Positions 36,269 to 45,635 of a stretch of DNA of 64,000 nt are shown here, piece after piece. Source of the stretch: DATCYX01 sp963714425 (GTDB lineage Bacteria; Chloroflexota; Anaerolineae; Anaerolineales; UBA4823); the NCBI GenBank assembly GCA_963714425.1, contig CAVQOI010000004.1, forward strand, positions 1 through 64,000, given 5' to 3'. A model generated the notes under the pieces. It saw only the letters and a list, made by a program, of their open reading frames with translations, made no database searches and was not told the origin of the DNA. The first letter of the stretch is position 1. Each line of letters starts with the position of its first letter. The position numbers were made by a program, and so were the translations under genes.

Positions 36269-39200
36269 CTAAGCGTTATCTTTTCGCTTGATCAAAACCA
36301 AGATGATTACAAAGTATACAGCAATCAATATCGATTGAGAAACCCAGGTCTTAATCATCCAGGACCAGAATATGTCCGTATTGGATTTATCTACAAACGC
36401 CCACCCGAATTCATCTCGAACGCTGGCAATTAGACCCTCAGCCCCCTCTACAGCCGAATTGCGGGCGATACTATATTCAGCAAGCGCCTCCTGGTAGTCG
36501 ACCATCTCCGCCTGGTACACCTTGGCTTCGGCCTCGTAGAGGTTCATCTGGTTTTTGTAATCATCTTGGATGCCCGTGACCTCGTCCTGGTAAGACTGAA
36601 GCGAATTCATATACTGTGCAACTGCCACTTGATCGTACTGGTTCGCGGGAGGCTCAGGGGAAGGAGGGATGACTGGATCCGCAGGTTTTTCACGCAGTGA
36701 TGGTGGCTCAATGGGAGCCTCCTGATCAACCTCAGGCTTGTAGTACGCTCCCACGCCAGGGAAATTGCACGAGCCGGGCTCAAAAACCGCCACCCCGAGA
36801 CATCTACATTGGTTCTCCTCCATTTGGTCCAAACTCATGGCTTCGCGAATCTCTTTATCGAGCTTCCAACAAGGATCCGCCGCAACGTCCGAACCGATTC
36901 CAGTGATGCCGATAAACAACTCGAATGCCCAGCGTGTGGAGGCGATCTGGCTGATCGAACTGGGTACCGGCGCCAGCGCACCGCTAAGTACAATTTGCGG
37001 TACGATGAGAAGGATCATGATCATCGGAGCAGAGCTGGAAGCTGGCGCCATAGCAGATGCCAGCAAGCCGCCCATCATCCCCGCCATAACTGCCAGCACC
37101 AATGTAACGTAGAATAAGCCGAACTCCAACGACCCGCCGGGCATGTCGAAAGCCAGGAAGTGGATCGCCGCGTATGCAATTGCGTGGTAGAACGCGAGTA
37201 GCAGTGCCACCCATACCTTGGACGAGACGTAGGGGAAGATTTTCAGGTTCACCAGGCGCTCGCGCTTGAAGATATCGGCTTCCTTTACAAATTCGCGCAT
37301 CTGCGAGAGCCCCGCCACCAGTAAACAGTAAACAGTTAGGAGGAATAACGTGATTGCGCCATTGGCGGCATCGCCCGTCATGTAATCAAACGGGTTGCGA
37401 CCCATCAAGGGTGCAATCACAAAGTCCAGCATACCTACCAAGGGAGCGGCGACCAGCATCAAGATCAAACTCGAGCGGTCACGTGTCAGAATTTTTACAT
37501 TGCGGGCAGAAAGGACAAGGAATTGGTTGATGGACGATACCTTTGTCTTTCTGCGCCCACGCTTTGGTGCAGCCTGTACTGCTCCCACAAGAGGCAAGGA
37601 TTCCTGACGGGTTTGCAACGGCTCAAGGATGTAATTCTGATAGGCGCTATGCTGCTGGAAACGCTGCGCCCATTCTTTACCACTGCCTTTGCTTGAGTCA
37701 TCGAGCACGGCGTAAATCTGATCGAATTCCATCTCCTTGCTACGCCGCTCGCGCTCAGTGCGGAACTCATCGAAATAGGTCAGAGCCTCATCCGGGGGAC
37801 CAAACCAAGCCAGGTGCCCTCCACGTGCCAGGAAGACGACCTTATCCGCAAGCATAACGTTTTTGGTAGCATGCGTCACCATGATGATGGTGCGACCTTG
37901 ATCCGCCAGACGTCGCATCAAATGCATAAAAGCCGTCTCAGTGCCTGGGTCCAGGCCAGAGGTAGGCTCATCCAGGAAGAACAAGCCAGGGCTGGTGAGC
38001 AGCTCGACACCGATGGATACACGCTTCTGCTGACCCCCGCTTAACCTGCTGATTTGCATGTCCTTCCGATGCACCAGGTCCAAATCTTCGAGTACTTCCA
38101 TAATGCGCTTATGGCGTTCGGTCTTACTCGTATCTCGCGGCATCCGCAGGCGGGCAGCATAATCCAGCGCCTGGTACACAGAAAGCTCCATATGGATGAT
38201 ATCGCGTTGGGGAACATAGCCAACCTCACTGCGGATCGCGTCAAAATTGCGATAGACATCAATGCCATTCACCAGGACACGCCCATGCGTCGCCGGCCGG
38301 TAGCCAGCAACCGCATCCACCAGGGTAGATTTACCCCCGCCGCTCTGACCCACGACCACGATAAACTCTCGCGGCTGGAAGATCAATGAGATATTTTCTA
38401 GAATATTGAGGTTCTTGCGCACCCACTTATTCAAACCAACAGCTTCTACACGCAATCCGCTGGTCTCGTCATAGCGGATAAACTGGTCCTCCGTCATTAC
38501 GAACCGGTACGGTCCGATACGCACGTTGTCTTGTACGCCTAACCAGACAGGTGCCTCAATCCGCTCATCGTTGACGAATGTGCCGTTAGAGCTTTGAAGA
38601 TCGGTCAGTCGATAGCGGCGACCGACGCGCTCCAACTGGGCATGGTAACGCGAGACATTGGGCACGTTTAGTTGTACGTCATTGGCTGGATCGCGCCCAA
38701 ATGTAATCTTCTCTTTATCCCCAAACTGGATGGGATGCGACTGGCTGATCAGCGCCGCTTCCGACGGGGAGTGGTACATCATGGTCACCATCATGCCAGG
38801 GATGGTGCTATCGATACGGAAGACATCTCCATGATGCAACCTTACAGGTTCTACTACTGGTTTCCCCTGGCATACCATTGTATTGCTCACGCCTGGCAGG
38901 ACAGCCAGCTGGTAACCACCTGATACACGCTTTAGAATGGCGTGTTGGCGGGACACGATCTGTGACGTGATAATAATATCGTTATCTTCAGCCCGTCCGA
39001 TACTGACCATCTCGCGTAACAACGTATGTGTTTGGGGGGGGTGGCCAATGATGGTGACGATGAGCTGTGGTGGGATCATAGGACCCAACACAACTTCATC
39101 AGCATCAACCACGGTCCGGTCGAAATCCTGACCCCCAGGCACGAAAGCTGGTACATCAGGTCGCACCGGTTCCGAGACCAGGGTCGCCAGTGAGACAGTC

Positions 39201-39940
39201 TTTGGACGGCGGCTTTCGGATGGCGAGCGATAGCTCAAAGTCACCTGGAGATCGGGAATAGCGCTATCCACGGTAATCTCGTCGCCATCGTAAAGGCGTA
39301 ACGGCTCGCTAATCGGCTCCCCTGAAAGCAGCATGCGGTTTGCGGCTTCCGCTAAGACAGTAAGTTGGTACCCACCTTCTCGTCGCTCCAAGCGGGCATG
39401 ATGACGCGACATGATTGGAGAGTTCACCACAATCTCGTTATCTTCTGAACGTCCGATGGTAAATAGTTCGGAGGATAATGGAATTGTGACGGGAGCCGCA
39501 CCAGAAACTGAGACTACCAGCTGCGGCAGTACCGCTTGCTGGGTGATTTCGACTGGCTCGGCTAGCATGGTGGGTTGGGATTCAGTTACCACGACTGGTT
39601 CGGCGGGCAGGCGTGTGGCTGCTTCAAAGGCTCCCGGATCTTCGAATTCGAACTGAACAGCATGCCCAAAATTGATCGTGTCACCAGCAGTTAACTGTTC
39701 AGGTGTTTTTATTGCTACTCCGTTGAGGAAGGTGCCGTTGCTGCTCCCAAGGTCCTCAATAAGGTAGCGCTCCCCCCGGAGGAACACCAGTGCATGCTTT
39801 CTTGATACAAGATCGTCTTGCAACAAAATATCTGCGTTGGGGTCCCGCCCAATGAGAACGCGCTGCCCGGTGAGCTCAAACTCCTCACCAGCCAGCAAGC
39901 CTTGTTTACAGACCAGCTTTGGTTTCGTCGAAGGTGTCAT
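36269..39940 (-). CDS. FHA-domain ABC transporter (ABCG-like ATPase-permease fusion)
   Basis: The 1223-residue membrane protein has four FHA domains in a row (about 8-103, 137-237, 290-390, 400-490). The first and fourth have the full phosphothreonine-binding set (GRDP, SRKH or SRYH, SSNGTF); the middle two keep GR and SR(H/Q)H but lack NGT. An ABCG-type ATPase follows (Walker A GQSGGGKST, signature LSGGQQKRVSIG, Walker B FFLDEPTSGLD), then a six-helix ABC2 membrane domain (~830-1040). Its outer loop carries Cys residues, a Pro-rich string and a Tyr/Gln-rich coiled coil, before a final helix. FHA domains suggest control by a Ser/Thr kinase, and one is encoded at 41.3 kb. The substrate is unknown. 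It is the first gene of the ruvB operon. Confidence 0.88.
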   Translation of the reverse strand: MTPSTKPKLVCKQGLLAGEEFELTGQRVLIGRDPNADILLQDDLVSRKHALVFLRGERYLIEDLGSSNGTFLNGVAIKTPEQLTAGDTINFGHAVQFEFEDPGAFEAATRLPAEPVVVTESQPTMLAEPVEITQQAVLPQLVVSVSGAAPVTIPLSSELFTIGRSEDNEIVVNSPIMSRHHARLERREGGYQLTVLAEAANRMLLSGEPISEPLRLYDGDEITVDSAIPDLQVTLSYRSPSESRRPKTVSLATLVSEPVRPDVPAFVPGGQDFDRTVVDADEVVLGPMIPPQLIVTIIGHPPQTHTLLREMVSIGRAEDNDIIITSQIVSRQHAILKRVSGGYQLAVLPGVSNTMVCQGKPVVEPVRLHHGDVFRIDSTIPGMMVTMMYHSPSEAALISQSHPIQFGDKEKITFGRDPANDVQLNVPNVSRYHAQLERVGRRYRLTDLQSSNGTFVNDERIEAPVWLGVQDNVRIGPYRFVMTEDQFIRYDETSGLRVEAVGLNKWVRKNLNILENISLIFQPREFIVVVGQSGGGKSTLVDAVAGYRPATHGRVLVNGIDVYRNFDAIRSEVGYVPQRDIIHMELSVYQALDYAARLRMPRDTSKTERHKRIMEVLEDLDLVHRKDMQISRLSGGQQKRVSIGVELLTSPGLFFLDEPTSGLDPGTETAFMHLMRRLADQGRTIIMVTHATKNVMLADKVVFLARGGHLAWFGPPDEALTYFDEFRTERERRSKEMEFDQIYAVLDDSSKGSGKEWAQRFQQHSAYQNYILEPLQTRQESLPLVGAVQAAPKRGRRKTKVSSINQFLVLSARNVKILTRDRSSLILMLVAAPLVGMLDFVIAPLMGRNPFDYMTGDAANGAITLFLLTVYCLLVAGLSQMREFVKEADIFKRERLVNLKIFPYVSSKVWVALLLAFYHAIAYAAIHFLAFDMPGGSLEFGLFYVTLVLAVMAGMMGGLLASAMAPASSSAPMIMILLIVPQIVLSGALAPVPSSISQIASTRWAFELFIGITGIGSDVAADPCWKLDKEIREAMSLDQMEENQCRCLGVAVFEPGSCNFPGVGAYYKPEVDQEAPIEPPSLREKPADPVIPPSPEPPANQYDQVAVAQYMNSLQSYQDEVTGIQDDYKNQMNLYEAEAKVYQAEMVDYQEALAEYSIARNSAVEGAEGLIASVRDEFGWAFVDKSNTDIFWSWMIKTWVSQSILIAVYFVIILVLIKRKDNA

Positions 39941-40158
39941 TGCACGTTCCTTGATTGCTGATGATAACGTAGGGAGGGCAGATATTTCTTATTACCCCGC
40001 CCAATCCTGACTGCCAACTCTTCAGGGAAGCCGCCCTGCGCATATTGTGCCGGAAGACGCACGCGTTAAGTCACATAAGGAAGAGTTACCGTATTATATA
40101 CACAACAATATCTGAAAGCAATAATCCGTACTATCCACTTACAGAATTGGAATGGCGA

Positions 40159-40164
40159 TATAAT
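40159..40164 (+). promoter_or_regulatory. -10 box upstream of upp
   Basis: A perfect TATAAT lies 70 bases before the upp start; no well-spaced -35 box is visible (TTACAG is only 14 bases away). Confidence 0.35.
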
Positions 40165-40234
40165 TTCACATAGAGACGATTTCATTTCGCTCACCTGGGA
40201 GAGCACCAGGACGTATTCACATCTGGAGACCCAA

Positions 40235-40861
40235 ATGGCCAACATTTTCCCATCCACTCACCCGATGGTCGCTCATAAGGTGACCTTGTTGCGGGATAAA
40301 AATACCGAGCCCAAGAAATTTCGCGAATTAATCCGCGAGATTGCCACGCTCATAACTTATGAGGCTACTACCGACCTCTTAATGCAGCCCAAGCAAGTCG
40401 AGACGCCTCTTGCGCCTTACTGGGGATCGACACTCCAAGAAAAGATCGGTTTGGTACCAATCCTCAGATCTGGATTGGGGATGGTAGAAGGTGTTTGGAA
40501 TCTGATGCCGTCTGCAGAGGTCTGGCACATAGGGCTGTATCGCGATGAGCATACCCTGAAACCAGTTGAGTACTACAACAAGCTTCCTGTTGAGCCAACC
40601 GTGACCGTATGCTTAATCCTGGATCCCATGCTGGCGACCGGGGGCTCTGCTGTAGCCACTGTAGATGTGCTTAAACGCTGGGGAGTACGCAAGATAAAAT
40701 TTGTGGGTGTCATTGGCGCGCCGGAAGGTATCCAGTTGTTGAGCGAGCGCCACCCGGAGGTGCCGATCCACCTGGCAGCCGTGGACGAACGCTTGAACGA
40801 GCACGGATTCATCCTCCCGGGCCTAGGTGATGCTGGAGACAGGCAGTTCGGCACAGGGTAG
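40235..40861 (+). CDS. upp: Uracil phosphoribosyltransferase
   Basis: Upp converts uracil and PRPP to UMP. The 208-residue protein has VPILRSGLGMVEGVWNLMP, the substrate loop GLYRDEHTLKPVEYYNKLP, the PRPP motif LDPMLATGGSAVATVDVLK and a C-terminal uracil-binding region VDERLNEHGFILPGLGDAGDR. It stands alone between the FHA-ABC gene (divergent) and the truncated membrane gene (convergent). With psuG and pdp, both of which release uracil, it completes salvage. Confidence 0.96.
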   Translation: MANIFPSTHPMVAHKVTLLRDKNTEPKKFRELIREIATLITYEATTDLLMQPKQVETPLAPYWGSTLQEKIGLVPILRSGLGMVEGVWNLMPSAEVWHIGLYRDEHTLKPVEYYNKLPVEPTVTVCLILDPMLATGGSAVATVDVLKRWGVRKIKFVGVIGAPEGIQLLSERHPEVPIHLAAVDERLNEHGFILPGLGDAGDRQFGTG

Positions 40862-40895
40862 CGCTGCCCCCCCCAATAAATTGAATATTATGGAC

Positions 40896-41189
40896 TTACC
40901 AGATTAGCGGGATAAACCGCCGGGTTGACTTAGCGTAATCCACAAAACCATCCATATAAAGCGTTAGCCCACCCCAAATGACTAGTCCATAGCTCCATCC
41001 GGTTTCTTGCTTCCACTTCTCATCGGGAAATATGCGGCTCTTCAACGCCCACAAGATGCCATATGTGCCATGTAGAGCCAGAGAGATCCAGGCGGTTGTA
41101 TTTTGCCACTGGTTATAAATTGCAATGTGCAGAAGGATGACGGCAAAAGTAGCAGCCCTGTGGGAGTCGATGAAATATTTCTGTTTCAA
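40896..41189 (-). CDS. Short membrane protein, possible N-terminal piece of a steroid-reductase-like methyltransferase
   Basis: The 97-residue product starts MKQKYFIDSHRAATFAVILL and includes SLALHGTYGILWALKSRIFP and WSYGLVIWGGLTLYMDG. This resembles the first part of DUF1295/isoprenylcysteine-methyltransferase-like membrane proteins. Such proteins are at least twice as long, and the sequence loses its hydrophobic character after GGLTLY, so the gene is likely truncated by a frameshift or deletion. An AAAGGAG ribosome site precedes the start. Confidence 0.5.
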   Translation of the reverse strand: MKQKYFIDSHRAATFAVILLHIAIYNQWQNTTAWISLALHGTYGILWALKSRIFPDEKWKQETGWSYGLVIWGGLTLYMDGFVDYAKSTRRFIPLIW

Positions 41190-41232
41190 AGGAGCTCCTT
41201 TCCGACAATTGTGAAAGGCTTGCCCGCATCGC

Positions 41233-41261
41233 TTGCGTTCCCCCCTGGTATGGCGTAAAAT
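41233..41261 (+). promoter_or_regulatory. Promoter of the Ser/Thr kinase gene
   Basis: TTGCGT (41233-41238), a 17-base spacer and TAAAAT (41256-41261) lie about 70 bases before the kinase start. Confidence 0.5.
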
Positions 41262-41333
41262 TTGATCAGGAGGATCAGACGGGGAGGTCTATTGAATTCT
41301 TTCAGGCCATAATAACCAATCCCATCAAGAATC

Positions 41334-43589
41334 ATGACAAACGAAAAGATTGGACGTTACATTATCAAATCGGAACTCGGTCGCGGGGGCATGGCGACCG
41401 TTTATCATGCATACGATCCCAACTTCGAACGGGATGTCGCCATCAAAGTGTTGCCAGCTGCCTTTTTGCATGATCCGCAATTCCGCACACGCTTCGAGCG
41501 GGAAGCCAAAATGATCGCCCTGCTCGAGCACCCTGCTATCGTGCCTGTATACGATTTCGGGGAGCAAGACGAACAGCCATACATCGTCATGCGCTATATG
41601 GCGGGTGGATCCCTGGCTGATCATTTGCGGCAAGGCGCAATGTCGTATGAGGAGACAACCCGCTTTATCTCCCGCTTGGCGCCTGCGCTTGATGCCGCAC
41701 ACGCACGAGGGATCATCCACCGAGACCTGAAACCAGGAAACGTACTCTTCGATCAATACGGAAACGCATTCCTCTCGGACTTCGGGATTGCTCGCCTGAC
41801 CCAGTCAGCGGCTGCGACCATCACAGGAGACGCAATCGTTGGTACCCCGGCATACATGAGCCCCGAGCAGGTGCAGGGAACCAAGACTATTGACGGGCGG
41901 AGTGATATATACGCCATGGGTGTGCTGATCTATCAAATGATGACCGGTCAGGCACCCTACCAGTCAGATACGCCAGCCAAGATAATGGTCATGCACATCC
42001 TGGAGCCGGTGCCAAGCCTGCTTGAAAAGAAAGGTGATCTCCCTCTTGGTTGCCAGGAGGTCATCAATCGCGCCATGGCAAAAGACCCCGCGGATCGCTT
42101 CGCCACGACTGCGGAGATGGCCTCTGCCATGGAAGCGGTGCTGAACGGTGGGGTTATTGTAGCTCCCCAGCCACCAAAGAAACCCATTGCAGACCAGACC
42201 CTGGTAAGCGGTGCTACAGTCGTTGCTCCTCCCAGGACGCCAGCACCGGGGATACGACCATCCATGTCCAGCATGGATGGCACGCTGATGGCGCAACCCG
42301 GGCAGGTCGAGCTTCCCTCTATCCCAGCAGGTCCACCTGTCTTCCGGCGGACCTTTCCGTGGACGATTGTAATCATTGCTCTCCTCTTGCTGGGTGGCGT
42401 AGGTGCGGTTGGCGGCTTCTTGCTCCTGCGGAACCAGAATAATCCACAAGCCATGCTCGGTGGTGGCGGCGATGCTACCGCCACACTGGCTCCCAGCCCG
42501 ACAGCATTGCTTCCCACGAATATACTCGAGGCTACTGCTACGAGTCTACCGGTTGTGATAGCAGAAACACCCACCTCTGAACCCATAGCCACTGAAACGG
42601 CAATCCCGACGGAGACACCCTCACCTACTCCCGCGGGACCGGTCCTAGGTGGCGCTGATAAGCTGGCGTTCATCAGTGGCTCGGAAGTATGGGCAGCAAA
42701 CTTAGACGGCAGTGATCTCGTGCAGCTCACCCAGGATGGCTCAAGTAAGACCAGCCTGCAATGGATGCCAGACGGTCGGGGGGTGACGTTTATCTCGGGT
42801 AAATGCGTGCAGATGGCTTCTCTCGAATCAGCCAGCGTGGAAAACCTGGCTTGTTTCAATTACATCGATTCGTTGACGTCTTTCGATATATCGCCAGACG
42901 GGACGCAGGTCGCAATAACACTGGACAAGCAGATGTATATCGTTCCATTCGATATCGCCGGGCTTCAACAGGTAAACACGCGCGGCGACCTGACCGAGAT
43001 GGCAGCTTGTAAGGATTTTGCCCCTTATCTAAAGAATTTCATTATCCAGGTGCGTTGGTCAGGAGATGGCTCCAGCATCGCAGCCAAGCTGATCGCTAAT
43101 CTTGGTGAAGGTAGGCAAGGGAACCTGGTCCAGCTCTTCAGAGTGGATAGTTGTATTCCCAACCCTCGCGCCATGGACAACTTCCCCCCGCCACGCTTTA
43201 CTATGCCTGGATATGATCGTAACCCTGTGATCCAAAACTACACCTGGGATGGACAAGTTCTTTTTGCATTGAACAGCATCGTGCGCAATGATGGTTTTGG
43301 CGACCTCTATTTTTATAATAGCGAGCTATATAAAGTTTACGAGAAAGTCAACCCTGTAGACGAAGTCTGCTGCTACCGCGATGCACAATTCAGCCCGGAT
43401 GGCAGTTACCTGATTTTCGCTTTCCAGAGCGTCATGCAAGGCTCTAGCAGCCAGACCCAGCTTTACTACGTCCCTTATGCGAGTATCGGGAGTGGGGTCA
43501 ACGTTGAACCACTACCCCTCCCGCCGATCGCCGATTCACGTGAGAGCCCGTGGCCAGCCTTGAGACCTGCACTCATAGCCATGCCATAG
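41334..43589 (+). CDS. Transmembrane Ser/Thr protein kinase with TolB-like extracellular domain
   Basis: The 751-residue receptor-like kinase has a PknB-type catalytic domain (1-270): GRGGMATVY glycine loop, Lys38 in VAIKVL, HRDLKPGN with Asp131, SDFG with Asp149, GTPAYMSPEQ activation-loop end. A Pro-rich juxtamembrane part follows, then one membrane helix (~338-360), a Thr-Pro linker (~380-435), and an outer domain of ~300 residues with repeated beta-propeller blades of the TolB/WD40 type (GGADKLAFISGSEVWAANLD, SPDGTQVAITLD, FSPDGSYLIFAFQ). It should sense an outside ligand or cell-wall state and phosphorylate cytoplasmic targets. The neighbouring FHA-ABC protein is a candidate target, by inference. 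Confidence 0.88.
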   Translation: MTNEKIGRYIIKSELGRGGMATVYHAYDPNFERDVAIKVLPAAFLHDPQFRTRFEREAKMIALLEHPAIVPVYDFGEQDEQPYIVMRYMAGGSLADHLRQGAMSYEETTRFISRLAPALDAAHARGIIHRDLKPGNVLFDQYGNAFLSDFGIARLTQSAAATITGDAIVGTPAYMSPEQVQGTKTIDGRSDIYAMGVLIYQMMTGQAPYQSDTPAKIMVMHILEPVPSLLEKKGDLPLGCQEVINRAMAKDPADRFATTAEMASAMEAVLNGGVIVAPQPPKKPIADQTLVSGATVVAPPRTPAPGIRPSMSSMDGTLMAQPGQVELPSIPAGPPVFRRTFPWTIVIIALLLLGGVGAVGGFLLLRNQNNPQAMLGGGGDATATLAPSPTALLPTNILEATATSLPVVIAETPTSEPIATETAIPTETPSPTPAGPVLGGADKLAFISGSEVWAANLDGSDLVQLTQDGSSKTSLQWMPDGRGVTFISGKCVQMASLESASVENLACFNYIDSLTSFDISPDGTQVAITLDKQMYIVPFDIAGLQQVNTRGDLTEMAACKDFAPYLKNFIIQVRWSGDGSSIAAKLIANLGEGRQGNLVQLFRVDSCIPNPRAMDNFPPPRFTMPGYDRNPVIQNYTWDGQVLFALNSIVRNDGFGDLYFYNSELYKVYEKVNPVDEVCCYRDAQFSPDGSYLIFAFQSVMQGSSSQTQLYYVPYASIGSGVNVEPLPLPPIADSRESPWPALRPALIAMP

Positions 43590-43656
43590 CCGATTGGGGA
43601 GACCCAGCTCGTCTCTTCTCGTCATCCGTAAACGAATTTTTATTTGTCAAGTGATG

Positions 43657-43695
43657 CGGCAGTGGGCGACAAACCAACCGCCCAGCTGCCGTTTT
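43657..43695 (+). terminator. Terminator after the kinase gene
   Basis: Arms 43657-43668 and 43679-43691 (one bulged base) form a strong GC stem followed by TTTT. Confidence 0.75.
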
Positions 43696-43741
43696 CACGT
43701 AACCCAAAATACTCGCATATTTTTCATTTTATAATGCAGGC

Positions 43742-44614
43742 ATGAAATCCGCATCATTTGAAACTATCCGCGCCTACCGCGCGAAGACCTTCCGGCATAG
43801 CCTTGGATTGCGTCTGGCAAGCAAGGTGGAAGCCGTCGAATATGTCAACCAGCGGGGCTTCATACACTTTTGGCCGATACGCAATATTGTGCTTCCCAGC
43901 CTTTGGGGTGCTGTAGCTGGGGACCGGACCGTTGCTGACGCCCATGACGATCCCGGGCACGTAACCTGGGGGTGGAAAGATTCCTTGCTGGGAAGTGACC
44001 TGTGGTATTACGCTAAAGTGTTGCGTAAAAAAGCCACCATGATTGCCACGCATATTGTTCCGTATTTCTATGCGTTGTCAGAGAATTACGGCTCTCCAGA
44101 AGAAGACTATTTAACCTTGTATGAGCAAGGGCGAATGACCCAAGAAGCCAAGGCTGTCTACCAAGCTGTCCTTGATAACGGACCACTCGACACACCCGCA
44201 CTCCGTCGAGCCGCCCGCCTGAGCAGCCCGGAGAATGATGGGCGTTTTAATAAAGCACTCGTTGACCTCCAGGCCGGCTTCTTACTTGTGCCGGTTGCGG
44301 TCACACAAGCAGGCGCATGGCATTATGCTTTCGCATATGACATCGTCGCCCGCCATTATCCCCATCTTCCCGAGAAAGCGCGTTTCATAGGCGAGCTGGA
44401 TGCGCGCCGCGAGCTCGTCCGGCTGTACTTTCATTCGGTAGGGGCGGCGCAGTTACGTAATCTGGTAATGCTCTTCGGGTGGCGTCCCAAGCAGGTCGAA
44501 GCTGCGATCCGGCATTGGGTGGACTCCGGGCTCTTGCGCCAGGGTGTGAATTTCGAGGGTCTGTCTGGGGAATGGATTGTACTGCGTGAAATAATGCCTG
44601 ATAACAAGGATTAG
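43742..44614 (+). CDS. AlkZ-related winged-helix DNA-binding protein
   Basis: The 290-residue protein resembles the HTH_42 (YcaQ/AlkZ) family of DNA glycosylases that unhook interstrand crosslinks: an N-terminal YVNQRGFIHFWPIRNIVLPS, central winged-helix segments (DTPALRRAARLSSPENDGRF, KALVDLQAGFLLVPV) and a C-terminal WRPKQVEAAIRHWVDSGLLR. The QxQ catalytic motif of E. coli YcaQ is not seen, so it may be a divergent or non-catalytic branch. The next gene starts 3 bases later, pointing to a joint transcript. Confidence 0.75.
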   Translation: MKSASFETIRAYRAKTFRHSLGLRLASKVEAVEYVNQRGFIHFWPIRNIVLPSLWGAVAGDRTVADAHDDPGHVTWGWKDSLLGSDLWYYAKVLRKKATMIATHIVPYFYALSENYGSPEEDYLTLYEQGRMTQEAKAVYQAVLDNGPLDTPALRRAARLSSPENDGRFNKALVDLQAGFLLVPVAVTQAGAWHYAFAYDIVARHYPHLPEKARFIGELDARRELVRLYFHSVGAAQLRNLVMLFGWRPKQVEAAIRHWVDSGLLRQGVNFEGLSGEWIVLREIMPDNKD

Positions 44615-44617
44615 ACG

Positions 44618-45531
44618 ATGGATGTCGGACATTATGAGGTAGTCGTCCAGATGGATTGGAGCACCTCTCCTGCCAAGCGCTGGATGGCGCAGGCGCAATT
44701 TCAAAGTGACGGCAGCTACCTCTGTGATAACCCGAAGCAAATTTCTCGCCCCGACCGGCTGCTCGAGGAGATTCGCCACATCTGCGGTCCCTCAGGCTGC
44801 ACGCTGGTGGGCTTCGACTTTCCCATTGGGCTACCCATTGCCTATGCCATGCCTGCTGGCATTTCCAGCTTCCTCGCAGCTCTCCAAGAATTCGGCCGTG
44901 GAGCCTTGCGAGATTTTTACACAACGGCGGGTTCTCCAGATGAGATCAATCTCAAGCATCCCTTCTGCCCTGCCAGGGCGGGGGGTGCTCGTCAGAGTTA
45001 TCTCGTAAACCGCCTGGGCGTGAACGCCTTTGATGATTTACGGAGAGCCTGCGAGCCTGCGCATCCAAGGCGGCGGGCTGCCAGTCCACTTTTCTGGACG
45101 CTGGGTGCGCAGAAGGTGGGCAAGGCTGCAATCTCAGGCTGGCAGGAGGTGCTGCTGGAGAACGGCAAGCTGCCACCATATTTAGTCATTTGGCCTTTTT
45201 CGGGGGAGTTTAACGAGCTCTTTCAAGCTGGGGTGTCGTTGTGGCTGAGACCTATCCAGCAGAGTTCTATCACCACCTGGGGGTAAACTTCCCCTCACGG
45301 AAGGGAGAACGGTCTGGCAAGCGTTCGCAAGCATCTCGCAAAAAGAATGCAGAAGTTTTAGTCAGATGGTCGTCAAATGTGGGCGTGAGATTGTCCAATG
45401 CGCTGACCGAAGCCATCCGGGCTGGCTTTGGCTCAGCTCCGGACAGCGAGGATCACTTCGATGCAGTTATCGGCTTATTTGGGATGCTGAACGTGCTGCT
45501 AGGCCATCGCTCACCAGGAAATCCCCAATAA
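44618..45531 (+). pseudogene. DUF429 (RNase H-like) protein with one frameshift
   Basis: The first frame (44618-~45236) encodes MDVGHYEVVVQMDWSTSPAK, GFDFPIGLPIAYA and FWTLGAQKVGKAAISGWQ; the second frame (~45240-45531) continues as VAETYPAEFYHHLGVNFPS, DSEDHFDAVIGLFGMLNVLL. Together they give a ~304-residue DUF429 protein, an RNase H-like fold of unknown function, with conserved Asp residues (DFPIG, DHFDA). A single-base deletion near 45236-45239 separates the parts; the sequence there (GTCGTTGTGG) is not a classic slippery site. It follows the AlkZ-related gene by 3 bases. Confidence 0.75.
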
Positions 45532-45635
45532 GAGTTCGATACGATCGATCGAGGGCTGGATCTTGGGTCAGAATTAAACCCATGCCACAAACCTGAAACC
45601 TTCCCGTTATACGGCTATAATTAAGGAACTGCCAA

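Noticed and set aside
41957..42859. Minus-strand open frame of 300 codons rich in Ala, Gly and Val
   Set aside because: It is a shadow of the kinase gene; its composition comes from the antisense of the Pro/Thr-rich linker.
45230..45245. Programmed ribosomal frameshift in the DUF429 gene
   Set aside because: No slippery heptamer or following stem was seen; a simple deletion or sequence error is more likely.
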